A stretch of DNA of 64,000 bases from Bradyrhizobium sp. CB1015 (GTDB lineage: Bacteria > Pseudomonadota > Alphaproteobacteria > Rhizobiales > Xanthobacteraceae), in contig NZ_CP104174.1 in assembly GCF_025200925.1 (NCBI RefSeq), forward strand, positions 186,001 through 250,000, in the 5' to 3' direction. The notes below the pieces were generated by a model that worked only from the letters and a program-made list of their open reading frames with translations, was not told the DNA's origin and did not search any database. Every line of letters begins with the position of its first letter. The first letter of the stretch is position 1. A program made the translations under genes and the position numbers. Shown here one piece after another: positions 27,419-43,423 of this stretch.

Positions 27419-29029
27419 ATGGCAGTCAGCGCCAACCGACTTGAATTGCTTCAGATCGCCGACGCCGTCGCACGCGAAAAGTCGATCGACCGCGGCATCG
27501 TCATCGCTGCGATGGAGGACGCCATCGCCAAGGCGGCGCGCGCCCGTTACGGCAGCGAGACTGACGTTCATGCCGAGATCGACCCGAAGAAGGGCGAGCT
27601 GCGGCTGTCGCGCCACATGCTGGTGGTCGACAAGGTCGAGAACCACTCGAACCAGATCTCGCTGGTGGACGCGCAGCGCGCCAATCCCGGTGCCCAGGTC
27701 GGCGACACCATCGCCGACACCCTGCCGCCGCTGGAATATGGCCGCATCGCCGCACAATCGGCCAAGCAGGTGATCGTGCAGAAGGTGCGCGAGGCCGAGC
27801 GCGACCGGCAGTACCAGGAATTCAAGGACCGCATCGGCGACATCGTCAACGGCGTCGTCAAGCGCGTCGAATATGGCAGCGTGATCGTCGATCTCGGCCG
27901 TGGTGAAGCCATCATCCGTCGCGACGAGATGCTGCCGCGCGAAGTATTCCGCAACGGCGACCGCGTCCGCGCCTACATCTTCGACGTCCGCCGCGAAACG
28001 AGAGGTCCGCAGATCTTCCTCTCCCGCACCCATCCGCAGTTCATGGCGAAGCTGTTCGCGCAGGAAGTGCCGGAGATCTATGACGGCATCGTCGAGATCA
28101 AGGCGGTGGCCCGCGATCCCGGCTCGCGCGCGAAAATCGGCGTGATTTCCCGCGATTCCTCGGTCGATCCGGTCGGCGCCTGCGTCGGCATGCGCGGCTC
28201 GCGCGTGCAGGCCGTGGTGAACGAGCTGCAGGGCGAGAAGATCGACATCATTCCCTGGTCGCCCGACATCGCGACCTTCGTCGTCAACGCGCTGGCGCCG
28301 GCGGAAGTCTCCAAGGTCGTCATCGACGAGGACCGCGAGCGCATCGAGGTCGTGGTGCCCGACACCAACAACCAGCTCTCGCTCGCGATCGGCCGCCGCG
28401 GCCAGAACGTGCGCCTCGCCTCGCAGCTCACCGGCTGGGACATCGACATCCTGACCGAGCAGGAGGAATCGGAGCGCCGCCAGGCCGACTTCGAGAACTC
28501 CACCCGCGTCTTCATGGAATCGCTCAACGTCGACGAGGTGGTCGGCCAGCTCCTGGCGTCCGAAGGCTTCACCTCGGTCGAGGAGCTCGCGATGGTGGAC
28601 GTCAAGGAGCTCGCCGGCATCGAGGGCTTCGACGAGGAGACCGCGCAGGAGCTGCAGAACCGCGCCCGCGAATATCTGGAGCAGCAGGAAGCCGAGCTCG
28701 AGGCCAGGCGCAAGGAGCTCGGCGTCGAGGACGCGCTCAAGGACGTGCCCGGCGTCACCTCGAAGATGCTGGTGAAGTTCGGCGAGAACGACATCAAGAC
28801 CGTCGAGGACCTCGCCGGCTGCGCCACCGACGATCTGGTCGGCTGGACCGAGCGCAAGGAAGGCAGCGAGCCGACCAAGCACGCCGGTGCGCTCGACGGC
28901 ATCGACATCTCCCGTGACGACGCCGAAGCGATGATCATGCAGGCCCGCGTCAAGGCCGGCTGGATCACCGAGGCCGATCTCGCCAAGCCTGCCGAAGAGG
29001 CCGAGGCGACCGAAGATCAGCCGGCTTAA
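27419..29029 (+). CDS. nusA: Transcription termination/antitermination protein NusA
   Basis: 536 residues. N-terminal domain, then S1 (GDIVNGVVKRVEYGSVIVDLGRGEAII), KH1 and KH2 (GACVGMRGSRVQAVVNELQGEKIDI, AIGRRGQNVRLASQLTGWDIDI), then two C-terminal acidic HhH-type repeats (EELAMVDVKELAGIEGFDEETAQEL), typical of proteobacterial NusA. It binds RNA polymerase and rRNA leaders. Confidence 0.97.
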   Translation: MAVSANRLELLQIADAVAREKSIDRGIVIAAMEDAIAKAARARYGSETDVHAEIDPKKGELRLSRHMLVVDKVENHSNQISLVDAQRANPGAQVGDTIADTLPPLEYGRIAAQSAKQVIVQKVREAERDRQYQEFKDRIGDIVNGVVKRVEYGSVIVDLGRGEAIIRRDEMLPREVFRNGDRVRAYIFDVRRETRGPQIFLSRTHPQFMAKLFAQEVPEIYDGIVEIKAVARDPGSRAKIGVISRDSSVDPVGACVGMRGSRVQAVVNELQGEKIDIIPWSPDIATFVVNALAPAEVSKVVIDEDRERIEVVVPDTNNQLSLAIGRRGQNVRLASQLTGWDIDILTEQEESERRQADFENSTRVFMESLNVDEVVGQLLASEGFTSVEELAMVDVKELAGIEGFDEETAQELQNRAREYLEQQEAELEARRKELGVEDALKDVPGVTSKMLVKFGENDIKTVEDLAGCATDDLVGWTERKEGSEPTKHAGALDGIDISRDDAEAMIMQARVKAGWITEADLAKPAEEAEATEDQPA

Positions 29030-29052
29030 GGGCAAAGGAGAATGTCGCCCGG

Positions 29053-29736
29053 ATGCTTGCAGATTCCGACCTCGAACTTGACCATGGCCCGCGGACCGAA
29101 AGGTCCGCGACCATGCGCATGTGCGCGGTCAGCCGCGAGGTCCGGCCGATCGACGAGCTGATCCGCTTCGTCGTCTCGCCACAAGGCGGCATAGTTCCCG
29201 ATCTCAAGCGCAAGCTGCCCGGACGCGGCATGTGGCTCACCGTCTCACGCAAGATGGTTGCGGAAGCGGTGCGGCGTCACCAATTTAGCAAGGCCTTCAA
29301 GCGCGAGCTGCGCATCCCTCAGACGCTTCCCACCGACATCGAGGCGCTCCTGGTCCGGAGCGTGAGCGAAGCCCTTGGGATCGCCGCCAAGGCGGGCCAG
29401 GTCGTGGCCGGTTTCGGCAAGGTCGAGAGCGCCCTTCGGGAAGGAACGGTCGAGGTCCTGATCCATGCCAGCGACGGGGCCGCGGACGGAATCCGCAAAT
29501 TGGACATGCTGGCGCGTCAGAATGCCGGGAATCGCGGTGCTAAGGCGCAGATTCCCGTCGTCACCGCTCTGAAATCGGTAGAATTGGATTTGGCACTGAC
29601 CCGGTCAAATGTGATACATGCTGCCCTGCTCGCGGGCCCGGCGAGCAAGTCATTCCTGTCACGTAGCCAGATTCTGGTCCGATACCGGATGGCGGACGAC
29701 GACAAGACTGTCGAAAAACCCGGCCAGGATTTCTGA
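29053..29736 (+). CDS. YlxR/DUF448 - L7Ae fusion RNA-binding protein
   Basis: 227 residues. N-terminal YlxR domain (MRMCAVSREVRPIDELIRFV, GRGMWLTVSRKMVAEAV) and, from about residue 105, an L7Ae-like domain (LGIAAKAGQVVAGFGKVESALREG, LIHASDGAADGIRKLD), where Bacillus has two separate genes, ylxR and rplGA/ylxQ. Always between nusA and infB; YlxR influences ribosome and RNase P function. The DUF448 start could also be an internal ATG at 29113. Confidence 0.9.
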   Translation: MLADSDLELDHGPRTERSATMRMCAVSREVRPIDELIRFVVSPQGGIVPDLKRKLPGRGMWLTVSRKMVAEAVRRHQFSKAFKRELRIPQTLPTDIEALLVRSVSEALGIAAKAGQVVAGFGKVESALREGTVEVLIHASDGAADGIRKLDMLARQNAGNRGAKAQIPVVTALKSVELDLALTRSNVIHAALLAGPASKSFLSRSQILVRYRMADDDKTVEKPGQDF

Positions 29737-29806
29737 GAGACAACGACGACCCAATTGGATGGTGCGGCAACGCACAACACTGATAAATCAGGATTAGGAC
29801 TGCTGA

Positions 29807-32488
29807 ATGGTTGATACCAAGACCCCTGGCGACAAGAAGCTGAGCGTTCCGAGCAAGACGCTATCGCTCAAGCCGCGCGTCGAAACGGGCACCGTGCGCC
29901 AGAGCTTCAGCCATGGCCGCAGCAAGCAGGTCGTGGTCGAGAAGCGCGGCAAGCGCCGCATTGGCGACGGACCCGAGCCGCACGCACCTGAGGTGACGGC
30001 AAAGCCCGCGCCGGCCGCACCCGCCGCGCCGTCGCGTCCGGCTCCGCCGCCGCCGCGCAACGCCGGTTCCGGCGTGGTGCTGCGCACCCTGACCGAGGAC
30101 GAGCGTTCGGCCCGTGCCAGCGCGCTGGCCGATGCCAAGCTGCGCGAAGTCGAGGAACGCCGCCAGGCCGAGGAAGAGGCCCAGCGCCGCGCCGCCCGTG
30201 AGGCTGCCGAGCGCGCCGAGCGCGAAGCCGCCGAAGCCCGTCGCAAGGCCGAGGAAGAGCGGCATCGCCACGAGGACGAAGCCAAGCGCAAGGCCGAGAC
30301 CGAGGCCAAGAAGCGCTTTGGCGAAGGCGAGCAGCCGGCTGCCGCGCCGCGTCCCGCCGCGGCACCGGCCGCGCCTGCACCGCGCCCGGGCACCACGACG
30401 GCACGCCCGGGAACAACGCCGGCCCGCCCTGCAACCACGACCGCGCAGCGTCCGGGTGGACCGGCTGGCCGCGGCCCCGCCGTTGCGGCCGAGCCTGACG
30501 ACGACGAGGCGCCGCGCCAGATCCGTCGCGGCCCCGGCGGCGCCGCGCGTCCTGCGGCAGCCCCCAAGACCACGCACAAGCCCGGCCCACAGAAGGAGCG
30601 CGGCCGCCTGACCGTCGTCACCGCGCTCAATGCCGACGAAGTGCGCGAGCGCTCGATCGCCTCGTTCCGCCGCCGCACCCAGCGCCTGAAGGGCCACGCC
30701 TCGAACGAGCCGAAGGAAAAGCTGGTCCGCGAAGTGACGATCCCGGAGGCGATCACCATCCAGGAGCTCGCCAACCGCATGTCCGAGCGCGCGGTCGACG
30801 TCATCCGCATGCTGATGAAGCAGGGCGCGATGCACAAGATCACCGACGTGATCGACGCCGACACCGCGCAGCTGATCGCCGAAGAATTGGGCCACACCGT
30901 CAAGCGCGTTGCCGCTTCCGACGTCGAGGAAGGCCTGTTCGACACCGTCGACGATTCCACCGACACCGAGACGCGCTCGCCGGTCGTGACCGTGATGGGT
31001 CACGTCGACCACGGCAAGACGTCGCTGCTCGACGCGCTGCGCCACGCCAACGTCGTCTCGGGCGAAGCCGGTGGCATCACCCAGCATATCGGCGCCTATC
31101 AGGTGCTGTCGCCCGAAAGCGGCAAGAAGATCACCTTCATCGACACGCCCGGTCACGCCGCGTTCACCGCGATGCGCGCCCGCGGCGCCAAGGTCACCGA
31201 CATCGTCGTGCTGGTGGTCGCGGCCGATGACGGCGTGATGCCGCAGACGGTCGAAGCCATCAACCACGCCAAGGCGGCGCGGGTGCCGATCATCGTTGCC
31301 ATCAACAAGATCGACAAGCCCGACGCCAAGCCCGAGCGCGTGCGCACCGAGCTGCTCCAGCACGAGGTGCAGGTGGAGTCCTTCGGCGGCGACGTCGTCG
31401 ACGTCGAGGTGTCCGCCAAGAACAAGACCAATCTGGACAAGCTGCTCGAGATGATCGCGCTGCAGGCCGAAATCCTCGACCTGAAGACCAATTCGCACCG
31501 TCCGGCCGAAGGCACGGTGATCGAGGCCAAGCTCGATCGCGGCCGCGGTCCGGTCGCGACCGTGCTGGTGCAGCGCGGCACGCTTCGCGTCGGTGACATC
31601 ATCGTCGCCGGTGCCGAAATGGGCCGCGTCCGCGCGCTGATCTCCGATCAGGGCGAAACCGTGCAGGAGGCCGGCCCCTCGGTACCGGTCGAGGTGCTCG
31701 GCTTCAACGGCCCGCCCGAGGCCGGCGATCGTCTCGCGGTGGTCGAGAACGAAGCCCGCGCCCGCCAGGTCACCAGCTACCGCGCGCACCAGAAGCGCGA
31801 GAACGCGGCAGCCTCGATCTCCGGCATGCGCGGCTCGCTCGAGCAGATGATGTCGCAATTGAAGACGGCGGGCCGCAAGGAATTCCCGCTGATCGTCAAG
31901 GCCGACGTGCAAGGCTCGCTGGAAGCCATCCTCGGCTCGCTGGAGAAGCTCGGCACCGACGAGGTCGCCGCTCGCATCCTGCATGCCGGCGTCGGCGGCA
32001 TCTCGGAATCCGACGTGACGCTCGCGGAAGGCTTCAACGCCGCGATCATCGGCTTCTCGGTTCGTGCCAACAAGGAGGCCGCTGCGGCCGCCAAGCGCAA
32101 CGGCATCGAGATCCGCTACTACAACATCATCTACGACCTCGTGGACGACGTGAAGAAGGCGATGAGCGGCCTGCTCGCGCCGACCTTGCGCGAAACCATG
32201 CTGGGCAATGCCGAGATCCTGGAGATCTTCAACATCTCCAAGGTCGGCAAGGTCGCCGGCTGCCGCGTCACCGACGGCACCGTGGAACGCGGCGCCAATG
32301 TGCGCCTGATCCGCGACAACGTCGTCGTGCACGAAGGCAAGCTGTCGACGCTGAAGCGCTTCAAGGACGAGGTGAAGGAAGTCCAGTCCGGCCAGGAATG
32401 CGGCATGGCCTTCGAGAACTACCACGACATGCGTGCCGGCGACGTGATCGAGTGTTATCGCGTGGAGACGATCCAGCGCTCCCTGTAA
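29807..32488 (+). CDS. infB: Translation initiation factor IF-2
   Basis: 893 residues. The N-terminal ~300 residues are low-complexity Ala/Arg/Glu/Pro helix and linker ([19 protein letters not shown]). The G domain carries [23 protein letters not shown] and NKIDKP, and the C-terminal domains II-IV follow ([15 protein letters not shown]..., [22 protein letters not shown]). It places fMet-tRNA on the 30S. The long frame on the opposite strand is a high-GC shadow. Confidence 0.98.
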   Translation: MVDTKTPGDKKLSVPSKTLSLKPRVETGTVRQSFSHGRSKQVVVEKRGKRRIGDGPEPHAPEVTAKPAPAAPAAPSRPAPPPPRNAGSGVVLRTLTEDERSARASALADAKLREVEERRQAEEEAQRRAAREAAERAEREAAEARRKAEEERHRHEDEAKRKAETEAKKRFGEGEQPAAAPRPAAAPAAPAPRPGTTTARPGTTPARPATTTAQRPGGPAGRGPAVAAEPDDDEAPRQIRRGPGGAARPAAAPKTTHKPGPQKERGRLTVVTALNADEVRERSIASFRRRTQRLKGHASNEPKEKLVREVTIPEAITIQELANRMSERAVDVIRMLMKQGAMHKITDVIDADTAQLIAEELGHTVKRVAASDVEEGLFDTVDDSTDTETRSPVVTVMGHVDHGKTSLLDALRHANVVSGEAGGITQHIGAYQVLSPESGKKITFIDTPGHAAFTAMRARGAKVTDIVVLVVAADDGVMPQTVEAINHAKAARVPIIVAINKIDKPDAKPERVRTELLQHEVQVESFGGDVVDVEVSAKNKTNLDKLLEMIALQAEILDLKTNSHRPAEGTVIEAKLDRGRGPVATVLVQRGTLRVGDIIVAGAEMGRVRALISDQGETVQEAGPSVPVEVLGFNGPPEAGDRLAVVENEARARQVTSYRAHQKRENAAASISGMRGSLEQMMSQLKTAGRKEFPLIVKADVQGSLEAILGSLEKLGTDEVAARILHAGVGGISESDVTLAEGFNAAIIGFSVRANKEAAAAAKRNGIEIRYYNIIYDLVDDVKKAMSGLLAPTLRETMLGNAEILEIFNISKVGKVAGCRVTDGTVERGANVRLIRDNVVVHEGKLSTLKRFKDEVKEVQSGQECGMAFENYHDMRAGDVIECYRVETIQRSL

Positions 32489-32542
32489 GTCCAAATCTTA
32501 CCGAAGCGTTCGGATCTTTTTGAACTGAGATTGCGGGAGTGC

Positions 32543-32566
32543 GATGGCCGGATTTTTCCGGCCATC
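32543..32566 (+). other. Perfect hairpin between infB and rbfA
   Basis: GATGGCCGGA / TCCGGCCATC, a 10-bp stem with a TTTT tetraloop, not followed by a T-tract, so more like a processing or stabilising structure than a terminator. A weaker CCGAA/TTCGG stem followed by ATCTTTTTG lies near 32502-32522. Confidence 0.6.
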
Positions 32567-32643
32567 CACCCCTCTTCGTTTCAACAGGACAAATGACAAT
32601 GCTCGTGTCGAAGGCACGGGCATGACGAGGTGATTTTCGAAAA

Positions 32644-33075
32644 ATGCCACGCCATCATCAGAAGAAGAGTTCCGCGCCCGGCGGCTCGCAGCGTCAGCTG
32701 CGCGTCGGCGAGCAGGTTCGCCACGCGATGGCCGATATTCTGGCGCAAGGCAATGTGCATGATGCCGACCTCGAAGGTCACATCATCACCGTGCCGGAGG
32801 TGCGGATGTCGCCCGACCTGAAGCTCGCGACGGTCTACGTGATGCCGCTCGGTGGCCGCGACACCGAGATCGTGATCGCTGCGCTCGAACGCAACAAGAA
32901 GTTCCTGCGCGGCGAGGTCGCACGGCGCGTTAACCTGAAATTTGCACCTGACATTCGCTTCCGCGTCGACGAACGATTCGACGAAGCGGAACGGATCGAC
33001 AAGCTTTTGCGAACGCCTGCGGTGCAGAAGGATTTGGAACAGGATCCGCATTCGGATCGGGAAGAAGAGCAATGA
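32644..33075 (+). CDS. rbfA: 30S ribosome-binding factor RbfA
   Basis: 143 residues. The core KH-like fold: [39 protein letters not shown] and [27 protein letters not shown] short N-terminal [13 protein letters not shown] extension. It acts in 16S 5'-end maturation and cold adaptation. Overlaps truB by four bases. Confidence 0.96.
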   Translation: MPRHHQKKSSAPGGSQRQLRVGEQVRHAMADILAQGNVHDADLEGHIITVPEVRMSPDLKLATVYVMPLGGRDTEIVIAALERNKKFLRGEVARRVNLKFAPDIRFRVDERFDEAERIDKLLRTPAVQKDLEQDPHSDREEEQ

Positions 33076-34181
33076 CCATGGACCCGGCTCACGGCACGAT
33101 CGGCGGCAACGACACCGATCAGCGCGACGTGCAGGACAACAATTTCGCGGAGAATTCGCAGCCGCAGCAGGAGCCGCGCCGCGTCAACAACGATCCGCGC
33201 GCCAAGCAGCAGAAGGGCAACCAGCCCCGCCGCGACCGCCGCGACGTCCATGGCTGGGTCGTGCTCGACAAGCCGATCGGCATGACCTCGACGCAGGCGG
33301 TCGCCGTGCTCAAGCGGCTGTTCAACGCCAAGCGCGCCGGACACGCCGGCACGCTCGATCCGCTCGCCTCCGGCGGGCTGCCGATCGCGCTCGGCGAGGC
33401 CACCAAGACCGTCCCCTTCGTGATGGACGGCCGCAAGCGCTACCGCTTCACGGTCTGCTGGGGCGAGGAGCGCGACACCGACGACATCGAGGGCCGGGTG
33501 ACCGCGACCTCGGACCAGCGCCCGAGCCGGGAGGCGATCCTCGCCCTGCTGCCCCGCTTCACCGGGGTGATCGAGCAGATCCCGCCGCGCTATTCGGCGA
33601 TCAAGGTCCAGGGTGAGCGCGCCTATGACCTCGCCCGTGACGGCGAGGTCGTGGAGCTGGCCCCCCGCCCGGTCGAGATTCACCATTTAACCCTTGTAGA
33701 TCAACCAGATAACGACCACGCCGTGTTCGAGGCCGAATGCGGCAAGGGCACCTATGTCCGGGCGCTGGCCCGCGATATGGGCCGGATTCTCGGCACTTTC
33801 GGCCATATCTGCGCGCTGAGGCGGACCCTGGTCGGCCCATTTGGCGAAAACGACATGATTCCGCTGGATCAGCTGGAGGCTTTGTGCGATAGAGCCGCGT
33901 CCGGCGAGGGCAGCCTCGCCGACGCGCTTTTGCCCGTTGAGACCGCGCTGGACGACATCCCGGCACTGGCCGTCACTCGGGCTGATGCGGCAAGGCTCCA
34001 TCGGGGCCAGGCCGTTTTGTTGCGCGGACGGGATGCGCCCACTTGTAGCGGCACAGTCTATGTCACGGTGGCAGGCCGTCTTTTGGCGCTTGCCGAAGTT
34101 GGCAATGGCGAAATCATCCCCAAGCGTGTGTTCAACCTGACCGGCCTGACTGCCAGCCCCGGTCGCAACGAGAGAAATTGA
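33072..34181 (+). CDS. truB: tRNA pseudouridine(55) synthase TruB
   Basis: 369 residues. Catalytic [19 protein letters not shown] (Asp), [17 protein letters not shown], and [17 protein letters not shown]. The N-terminal ~55 residues are a Gln/Asn/Arg-rich, probably disordered extension. A PUA-like end follows. It makes psi55 in all tRNAs. Confidence 0.96.
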   Translation: MTMDPAHGTIGGNDTDQRDVQDNNFAENSQPQQEPRRVNNDPRAKQQKGNQPRRDRRDVHGWVVLDKPIGMTSTQAVAVLKRLFNAKRAGHAGTLDPLASGGLPIALGEATKTVPFVMDGRKRYRFTVCWGEERDTDDIEGRVTATSDQRPSREAILALLPRFTGVIEQIPPRYSAIKVQGERAYDLARDGEVVELAPRPVEIHHLTLVDQPDNDHAVFEAECGKGTYVRALARDMGRILGTFGHICALRRTLVGPFGENDMIPLDQLEALCDRAASGEGSLADALLPVETALDDIPALAVTRADAARLHRGQAVLLRGRDAPTCSGTVYVTVAGRLLALAEVGNGEIIPKRVFNLTGLTASPGRNERN

Positions 34182-34183
34182 CG

Positions 34184-34453
34184 ATGTCGATTGCCGCAGA
34201 ACGCAAAGCGGAAGTCATCAAGACGAATGCCACCAAGGCCGGCGACACCGGCTCGCCCGAGGTTCAGGTCGCGATCCTGTCGGAACGCATCAACAACCTC
34301 ACCAACCATTTCAAGACCCACGTGAAGGACAACCATTCGCGTCGCGGCCTCTTGAAGCTGGTCTCGACCCGCCGCTCGCTCCTCGACTATCTCAAGAAGA
34401 AGGACGAGGCACGCTACAAGGCGCTGCTCGAGAAGCACAATATTCGTCGTTAA
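34184..34453 (+). CDS. rpsO: 30S ribosomal protein S15
   Basis: 89 residues, [18 protein letters not shown]..., with [17 protein letters not shown] and [26 protein letters not shown], the S15 signature. It starts two bases after truB. A TTG at 34178 overlapping truB is not needed. Followed by a hairpin with TTTT. Confidence 0.98.
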   Translation: MSIAAERKAEVIKTNATKAGDTGSPEVQVAILSERINNLTNHFKTHVKDNHSRRGLLKLVSTRRSLLDYLKKKDEARYKALLEKHNIRR

Positions 34454-34462
34454 GAGTTCCTG

Positions 34463-34485
34463 CGCGCGCCACCGGCGCGCGTTTT
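34463..34485 (+). terminator. Terminator-like hairpin after rpsO
   Basis: CGCGCGCC / GGCGCGCG, an 8-bp stem with a 3-base loop and TTTT, 9 bases after the rpsO stop. Confidence 0.7.
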
Positions 34486-34707
34486 CGCACGTGGTTTCGA
34501 ACGAAAGCCCTTTCCTCAAAGGTTTTGATCGAAGCTGCGTGCGCGTCGGATGCGATCCGTCGACGATTTGCATCCGGGCATGAAGAGCGAAGACCGCGGT
34601 TCGGTGTTCGCATTCGTGCCGACTGACAGTCCAGCAGCAATCCGGCGGCTGGGCACAACGGGCAAGGCGCCCGTATGACCCGAAAGGATGGACGCCATCC
34701 GACATCC
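34486..34707. other. rpsO-pnp spacer, left part
   Basis: About 220 bases with no gene I can support. It lies before the large pnp leader hairpin and probably contains a pnp promoter. Short inverted pairs (GGATGGACGCCATCC near 34687) are present. Confidence 0.4.
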
Positions 34708-34781
34708 AAAAACCATGGCAGGATCGCAGGACGCTGATCATCCGCTCCGATCAGCGTCCCGCAATCTTGCGCATGGTTTTT
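34708..34781 (+). promoter_or_regulatory. Large stem-loop in the pnp leader
   Basis: Arms AAAAACCATG (34708-34717) and CATGGTTTTT (ending 34781) pair, as do GGACGCTGATC and GATCAGCGTCC near the 9-base loop; the 10-12 bases between are imperfectly paired. A second T-run (TTTTTGTTTTTCG) follows. In E. coli the pnp leader hairpin is cut by RNase III and autoregulated by PNPase. This stem is suited to the same use, or ends rpsO transcription. Confidence 0.65.
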
Positions 34782-34831
34782 GTTTTTCGAGAGCTGTCCC
34801 TTCTTTCGAAAACCCATGAAAGAAGACCTCT

Positions 34832-36991
<2,160 letters not shown>

Positions 36992-37020
36992 GGCTTCTCG
37001 CGACAGTCTGGAAAAACGAA

Positions 37021-37045
37021 GGGCGGCCGAAAGGCCGCCCTTTTT
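37021..37045 (+). terminator. Intrinsic terminator after pnp
   Basis: Perfect 8-bp stem GGGCGGCC / GGCCGCCC with a GAAA tetraloop and TTTTTG. Confidence 0.93.
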
Positions 37046-37076
37046 GTTTGCGCCCGCTCCGGGCGATCTGCGCTCC

Positions 37077-37192
37077 CTCTCCCGCTTGCGGGAGAGGTTG
37101 GGGAGAGGGCTGCTTCGGCAACGAAGAACCCCCGAGAGGAGAGAGCCCTCTCCCGGTGCTGCGCACCGACCTCTCCCGCAAGCGGGAGAGGT
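37077..37192. repeat. Dispersed repeat, CTCTCCCGCTTGCGGGAGAGG type
   Basis: Two copies of the small palindrome CTCTCCCGC-TT-GCGGGAGAG, one at each end in inverted order, with a CCTCTCC/GGAGAGGG inner pair and a GGTGCTGCGCACC hairpin. Located between convergent pnp and katG. A second copy is at 57722-57848. Confidence 0.8.
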
Positions 37193-37222
37193 TGCACCGA
37201 GCCCGAGGCGCGATCAGCTAGC

Positions 37223-40901
<3,679 letters not shown>

Positions 40902-40990
40902 ACGCCGTTTCCACGCTGCAGCTTGCGGTTGTCACGATACCCACTTAGTGTGACGGCCGATGACCTTCTGCTTCTGACATCCAGGAATCC

Positions 40991-41827
40991 ATGGTTCGAA
41001 TTGCTGTCGCGCTGATCGCGCTCCTGTCGCTTCTGCCTCCTGCCGCCGCGCAAGCTCCTCCCGCACCCACCGCGCCTCCTGCTCAGACTGCAACGCCGGC
41101 AAAGCCGGCGACCAAGAAGGCAGCAAAGCCGAAAGCACAGCCAGCCCAACCCGCGGAGCAGGCGGCCGCCGGTCCCTGCGGCATCGGCGTGATCGCGGCG
41201 ACGCAGGATCCTTTCATCGTCGAAAAGATCGGCCTCACGGTGTTTGGCAACGAATATGCGGAAGTGCCGGTTTCCTGGGGCCTGGACGATCTCGTTTTCG
41301 CACGCGTGCGTGCGGCCGCTGGCGCCACGCCGCTCCGGCGAATCACCTACGCCAAAGGCGCGTTCGACGCCTACTATCACCCGAAGCCCAGCCTGTTTCG
41401 CAACGAGCGCGAAGAGCTGACGAACCTGGTCCGTCAGTTCGCGGGCAATGCTGGCTGCGAACGCTATGTCGTCGTCACGCGCGGCGAGGGTATGCTGCCG
41501 GGAACCAACCTGCCACTCAGAGGACTCGGCATCCTCAACCGCGGTATCGGCATCATCAGCCATTCGTTTCTTTACGTCTATCTCGGTGTCACCGTGTTCG
41601 ACGGCCAGAGCTTCGAAATCAGGAAGGGGCCTGGTGTGACATTGGAAGCCGTCGTGAAGCGTATGGCCGACAGCTTTGGGCTAGACGAACATCTGCGCAA
41701 AGTGGACAATTCCTTGTTTCCAGTCGCGGCGGCCGATGCCGCCAGCAACACGACCCTGCGCGACAACATGCGCGATTTCCTGACGGAGCGGCTGGACAAG
41801 ACCTTGCCGCCCTATTTCGCGCCGTGA
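40991..41827 (+). CDS. Secreted protein of unknown function (paralogue of the next gene)
   Basis: 278 residues. Signal peptide MVRIAVALIALLSLLPPAAAQA, then a ~40-residue Pro/Ala/Lys linker, and a mature domain from GPCGIGVIAATQDPFIVEKIGLTVFGNEY to the end. The domain has two conserved cysteines (GPCGIG and GCERYVVV), an RxLGILNRGIGIIS hydrophobic stretch and RLDKTLPPYF near the C terminus. The next gene has the same domain, so the two arose by tandem duplication. No known family. Confidence 0.78.
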   Translation: MVRIAVALIALLSLLPPAAAQAPPAPTAPPAQTATPAKPATKKAAKPKAQPAQPAEQAAAGPCGIGVIAATQDPFIVEKIGLTVFGNEYAEVPVSWGLDDLVFARVRAAAGATPLRRITYAKGAFDAYYHPKPSLFRNEREELTNLVRQFAGNAGCERYVVVTRGEGMLPGTNLPLRGLGILNRGIGIISHSFLYVYLGVTVFDGQSFEIRKGPGVTLEAVVKRMADSFGLDEHLRKVDNSLFPVAAADAASNTTLRDNMRDFLTERLDKTLPPYFAP

Positions 41828-41837
41828 CGGTGCGACG

Positions 41838-42643
41838 ATGAAATTGCTTGCTGCCGCATTGGTCTCATATGCACTGTTGTCGCCGACAGGTGGGCAAGTG
41901 CAGCCTGCGCCAAAGCGAAACCTGCCATCAGGAAACCTGCAACTGTCGCGCCGACCAAGCCTGTCGAAAGTGGCCCGTGCCAGATCGGTGTGATTCCGAT
42001 CGCCGGAGACCTCTTCATGGTCGAAAAGTTCGGCCCCCTGAAGTTTCTCGACAAGTACACGCGCACCTCGGTCGCGGCGTGGGCGCTCGACGAGCTCGTC
42101 GTCTCCCGCGTTCGTGCCGCCGCGCCCGGCATTGCCGTCCGCAGGATTCCATATACGCCGAAGGAACTCAGGTCAGGCGGCCGTCGAGAACAGGATTCGC
42201 TCTTCGCAAGCTACCGCCAAGCCGCCGCGGTCGGGAGCTTCGTCCAATTTCTGGCACCACGGCTCCGCTGCGAACGCTACCTGGTCGTGCACCGCCACGG
42301 CGGAACTCAGCGGGAATACGGTATCGGCATCTCGCAATACCCGTATGGCGGACCCGTGCATCTCTTCGCCATGATGTTCATCCGGATCTATGACGGCCGG
42401 ACCTTCGAGCTGATCAAGGAGGCGCCGGCCTTGATGACCGAGGACACCTATATCGAGCGTATGCGGCACAATTTTCTCGGCGGCCCCTCGATGCAGGTGG
42501 ATATTGCCATGTTCCCCGAAAAGCCGACGGACGCAGTCAACAATGCGGTGCTGCGGGACGGGGTGCGAACGATGCTGATCAAGAGCCTCGACAAGACGCT
42601 TCCGACTCTGTTGCAACGTCCGACACCGCCTTCGCCGCGTTGA
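41838..42643 (+). pseudogene. Frameshifted paralogue of the upstream secreted protein
   Basis: The start (ATG 41838) gives a clean signal peptide MKLLAAALVSYALLSPTGGQ but that frame runs into TGA at 41991. The domain GPCQIGVIPIAGDLFMVEKFGPLKFLDKY..., readable to the stop at 42643 (CERYLVV and SLDKTLPTL conserved with the paralogue), is in another frame with no start before GTG 41990. The two frames overlap, so a shift of one base (or two) between about 41880 and 41930 (in the Lys/Pro-rich linker) explains both. True mutation or sequencing error cannot be told apart. Confidence 0.7.
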
Positions 42644-42757
42644 CCAAGATATCGCTCGCCGAACGGCTCGTCCCTCTAGACGTAGTGCGTTGCGAATGCG
42701 CGGCAGACGCGCCATGAATGCGCGCTGTTCGCCTCCTGCCGATGAAAGGTCCGCGCC

Positions 42758-43354
42758 ATGATCAAGCTCTATTGGTCGCCCCGCTCGCGCTCGTTCACGA
42801 CGCTCTGGCTGATGGAGGAGAGCGGCCTGCCCTATGAGCGCGTGCTGACCGACATCTCGACCGGCGCGCAGAAGGCGCCGGACTTTCTGAAGGTCAATCC
42901 GATGGGCAAGGTGCCGGCGCTGACCGACGGTGAAGCCGCGCTCGGCGAAGCCGCCGCGATCTGCGCCTACATCGCGGACCGCTATCCCGAGACCAGGCTC
43001 GTGCCTGCTGTGACCGATCCACGCCGTGCGCGCTATCTGCAATGGCTGTTCTTCTCGCCGGGCTGCATCGAGCCCGCCATCATCCAGATCTTCACCAAGA
43101 TCGAGATCCCGACCTCGACTGCGGCCTGGGGCAGCGCCGCGCAGGTGTTCGACGTGCTGGAAGCCGCGCTCGCCAAGGGTCCGTGGATTCTCGGCGAGGA
43201 ATTTTCCGCCGCCGACATCGTGATCGGCTCGGGCCTGAATTTCGCTGTACGCCTGTTCAAGATGGTGCCGTCGCGCCCGGCGTTCGACGCCTATCTCGCG
43301 CGCTGCACGGCGCGGCCGGCGTTCCAGCGCGCGGAGAAGATCGCGGCGGGATAA
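42758..43354 (+). CDS. Glutathione S-transferase family protein
   Basis: 198 residues. N-terminal thioredoxin-like domain: YWSPRSRSFTTLWLMEESGLPYERV (Ser at the catalytic position), VNPMGKVPALTDGEAALGEAAAICAYIAD (cis-Pro before the GSH-binding segment). C-terminal helical domain with GEEFSAADIVIG (N-capping box). Standard length. Its role is unproven. Confidence 0.9.
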   Translation: MIKLYWSPRSRSFTTLWLMEESGLPYERVLTDISTGAQKAPDFLKVNPMGKVPALTDGEAALGEAAAICAYIADRYPETRLVPAVTDPRRARYLQWLFFSPGCIEPAIIQIFTKIEIPTSTAAWGSAAQVFDVLEAALAKGPWILGEEFSAADIVIGSGLNFAVRLFKMVPSRPAFDAYLARCTARPAFQRAEKIAAG

Positions 43355-43384
43355 CACAATGCGAGGGGTGGCCGAGGAGCTGCA

Positions 43385-43419
43385 GTAGCCCGGATTTCGC
43401 TGCGCTCCATCCGGGCTAC
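43385..43419. repeat. Short repeat, GTAGCCCGGA type
   Basis: GTAGCCCGGA / TCCGGGCTAC inverted ends. Longer relatives are at 52338-52424 and 63386-63472. Confidence 0.75.
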
Positions 43420-43423
43420 GAAG

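Noticed and set aside
29861..32494. 877-codon open frame opposite infB, and similar ones opposite nusA, leuC and ubiB
   Set aside because: All mirror well-identified genes; their translations are biased (Ala/Asp/His/Arg) as expected of the antisense of high-GC coding DNA.
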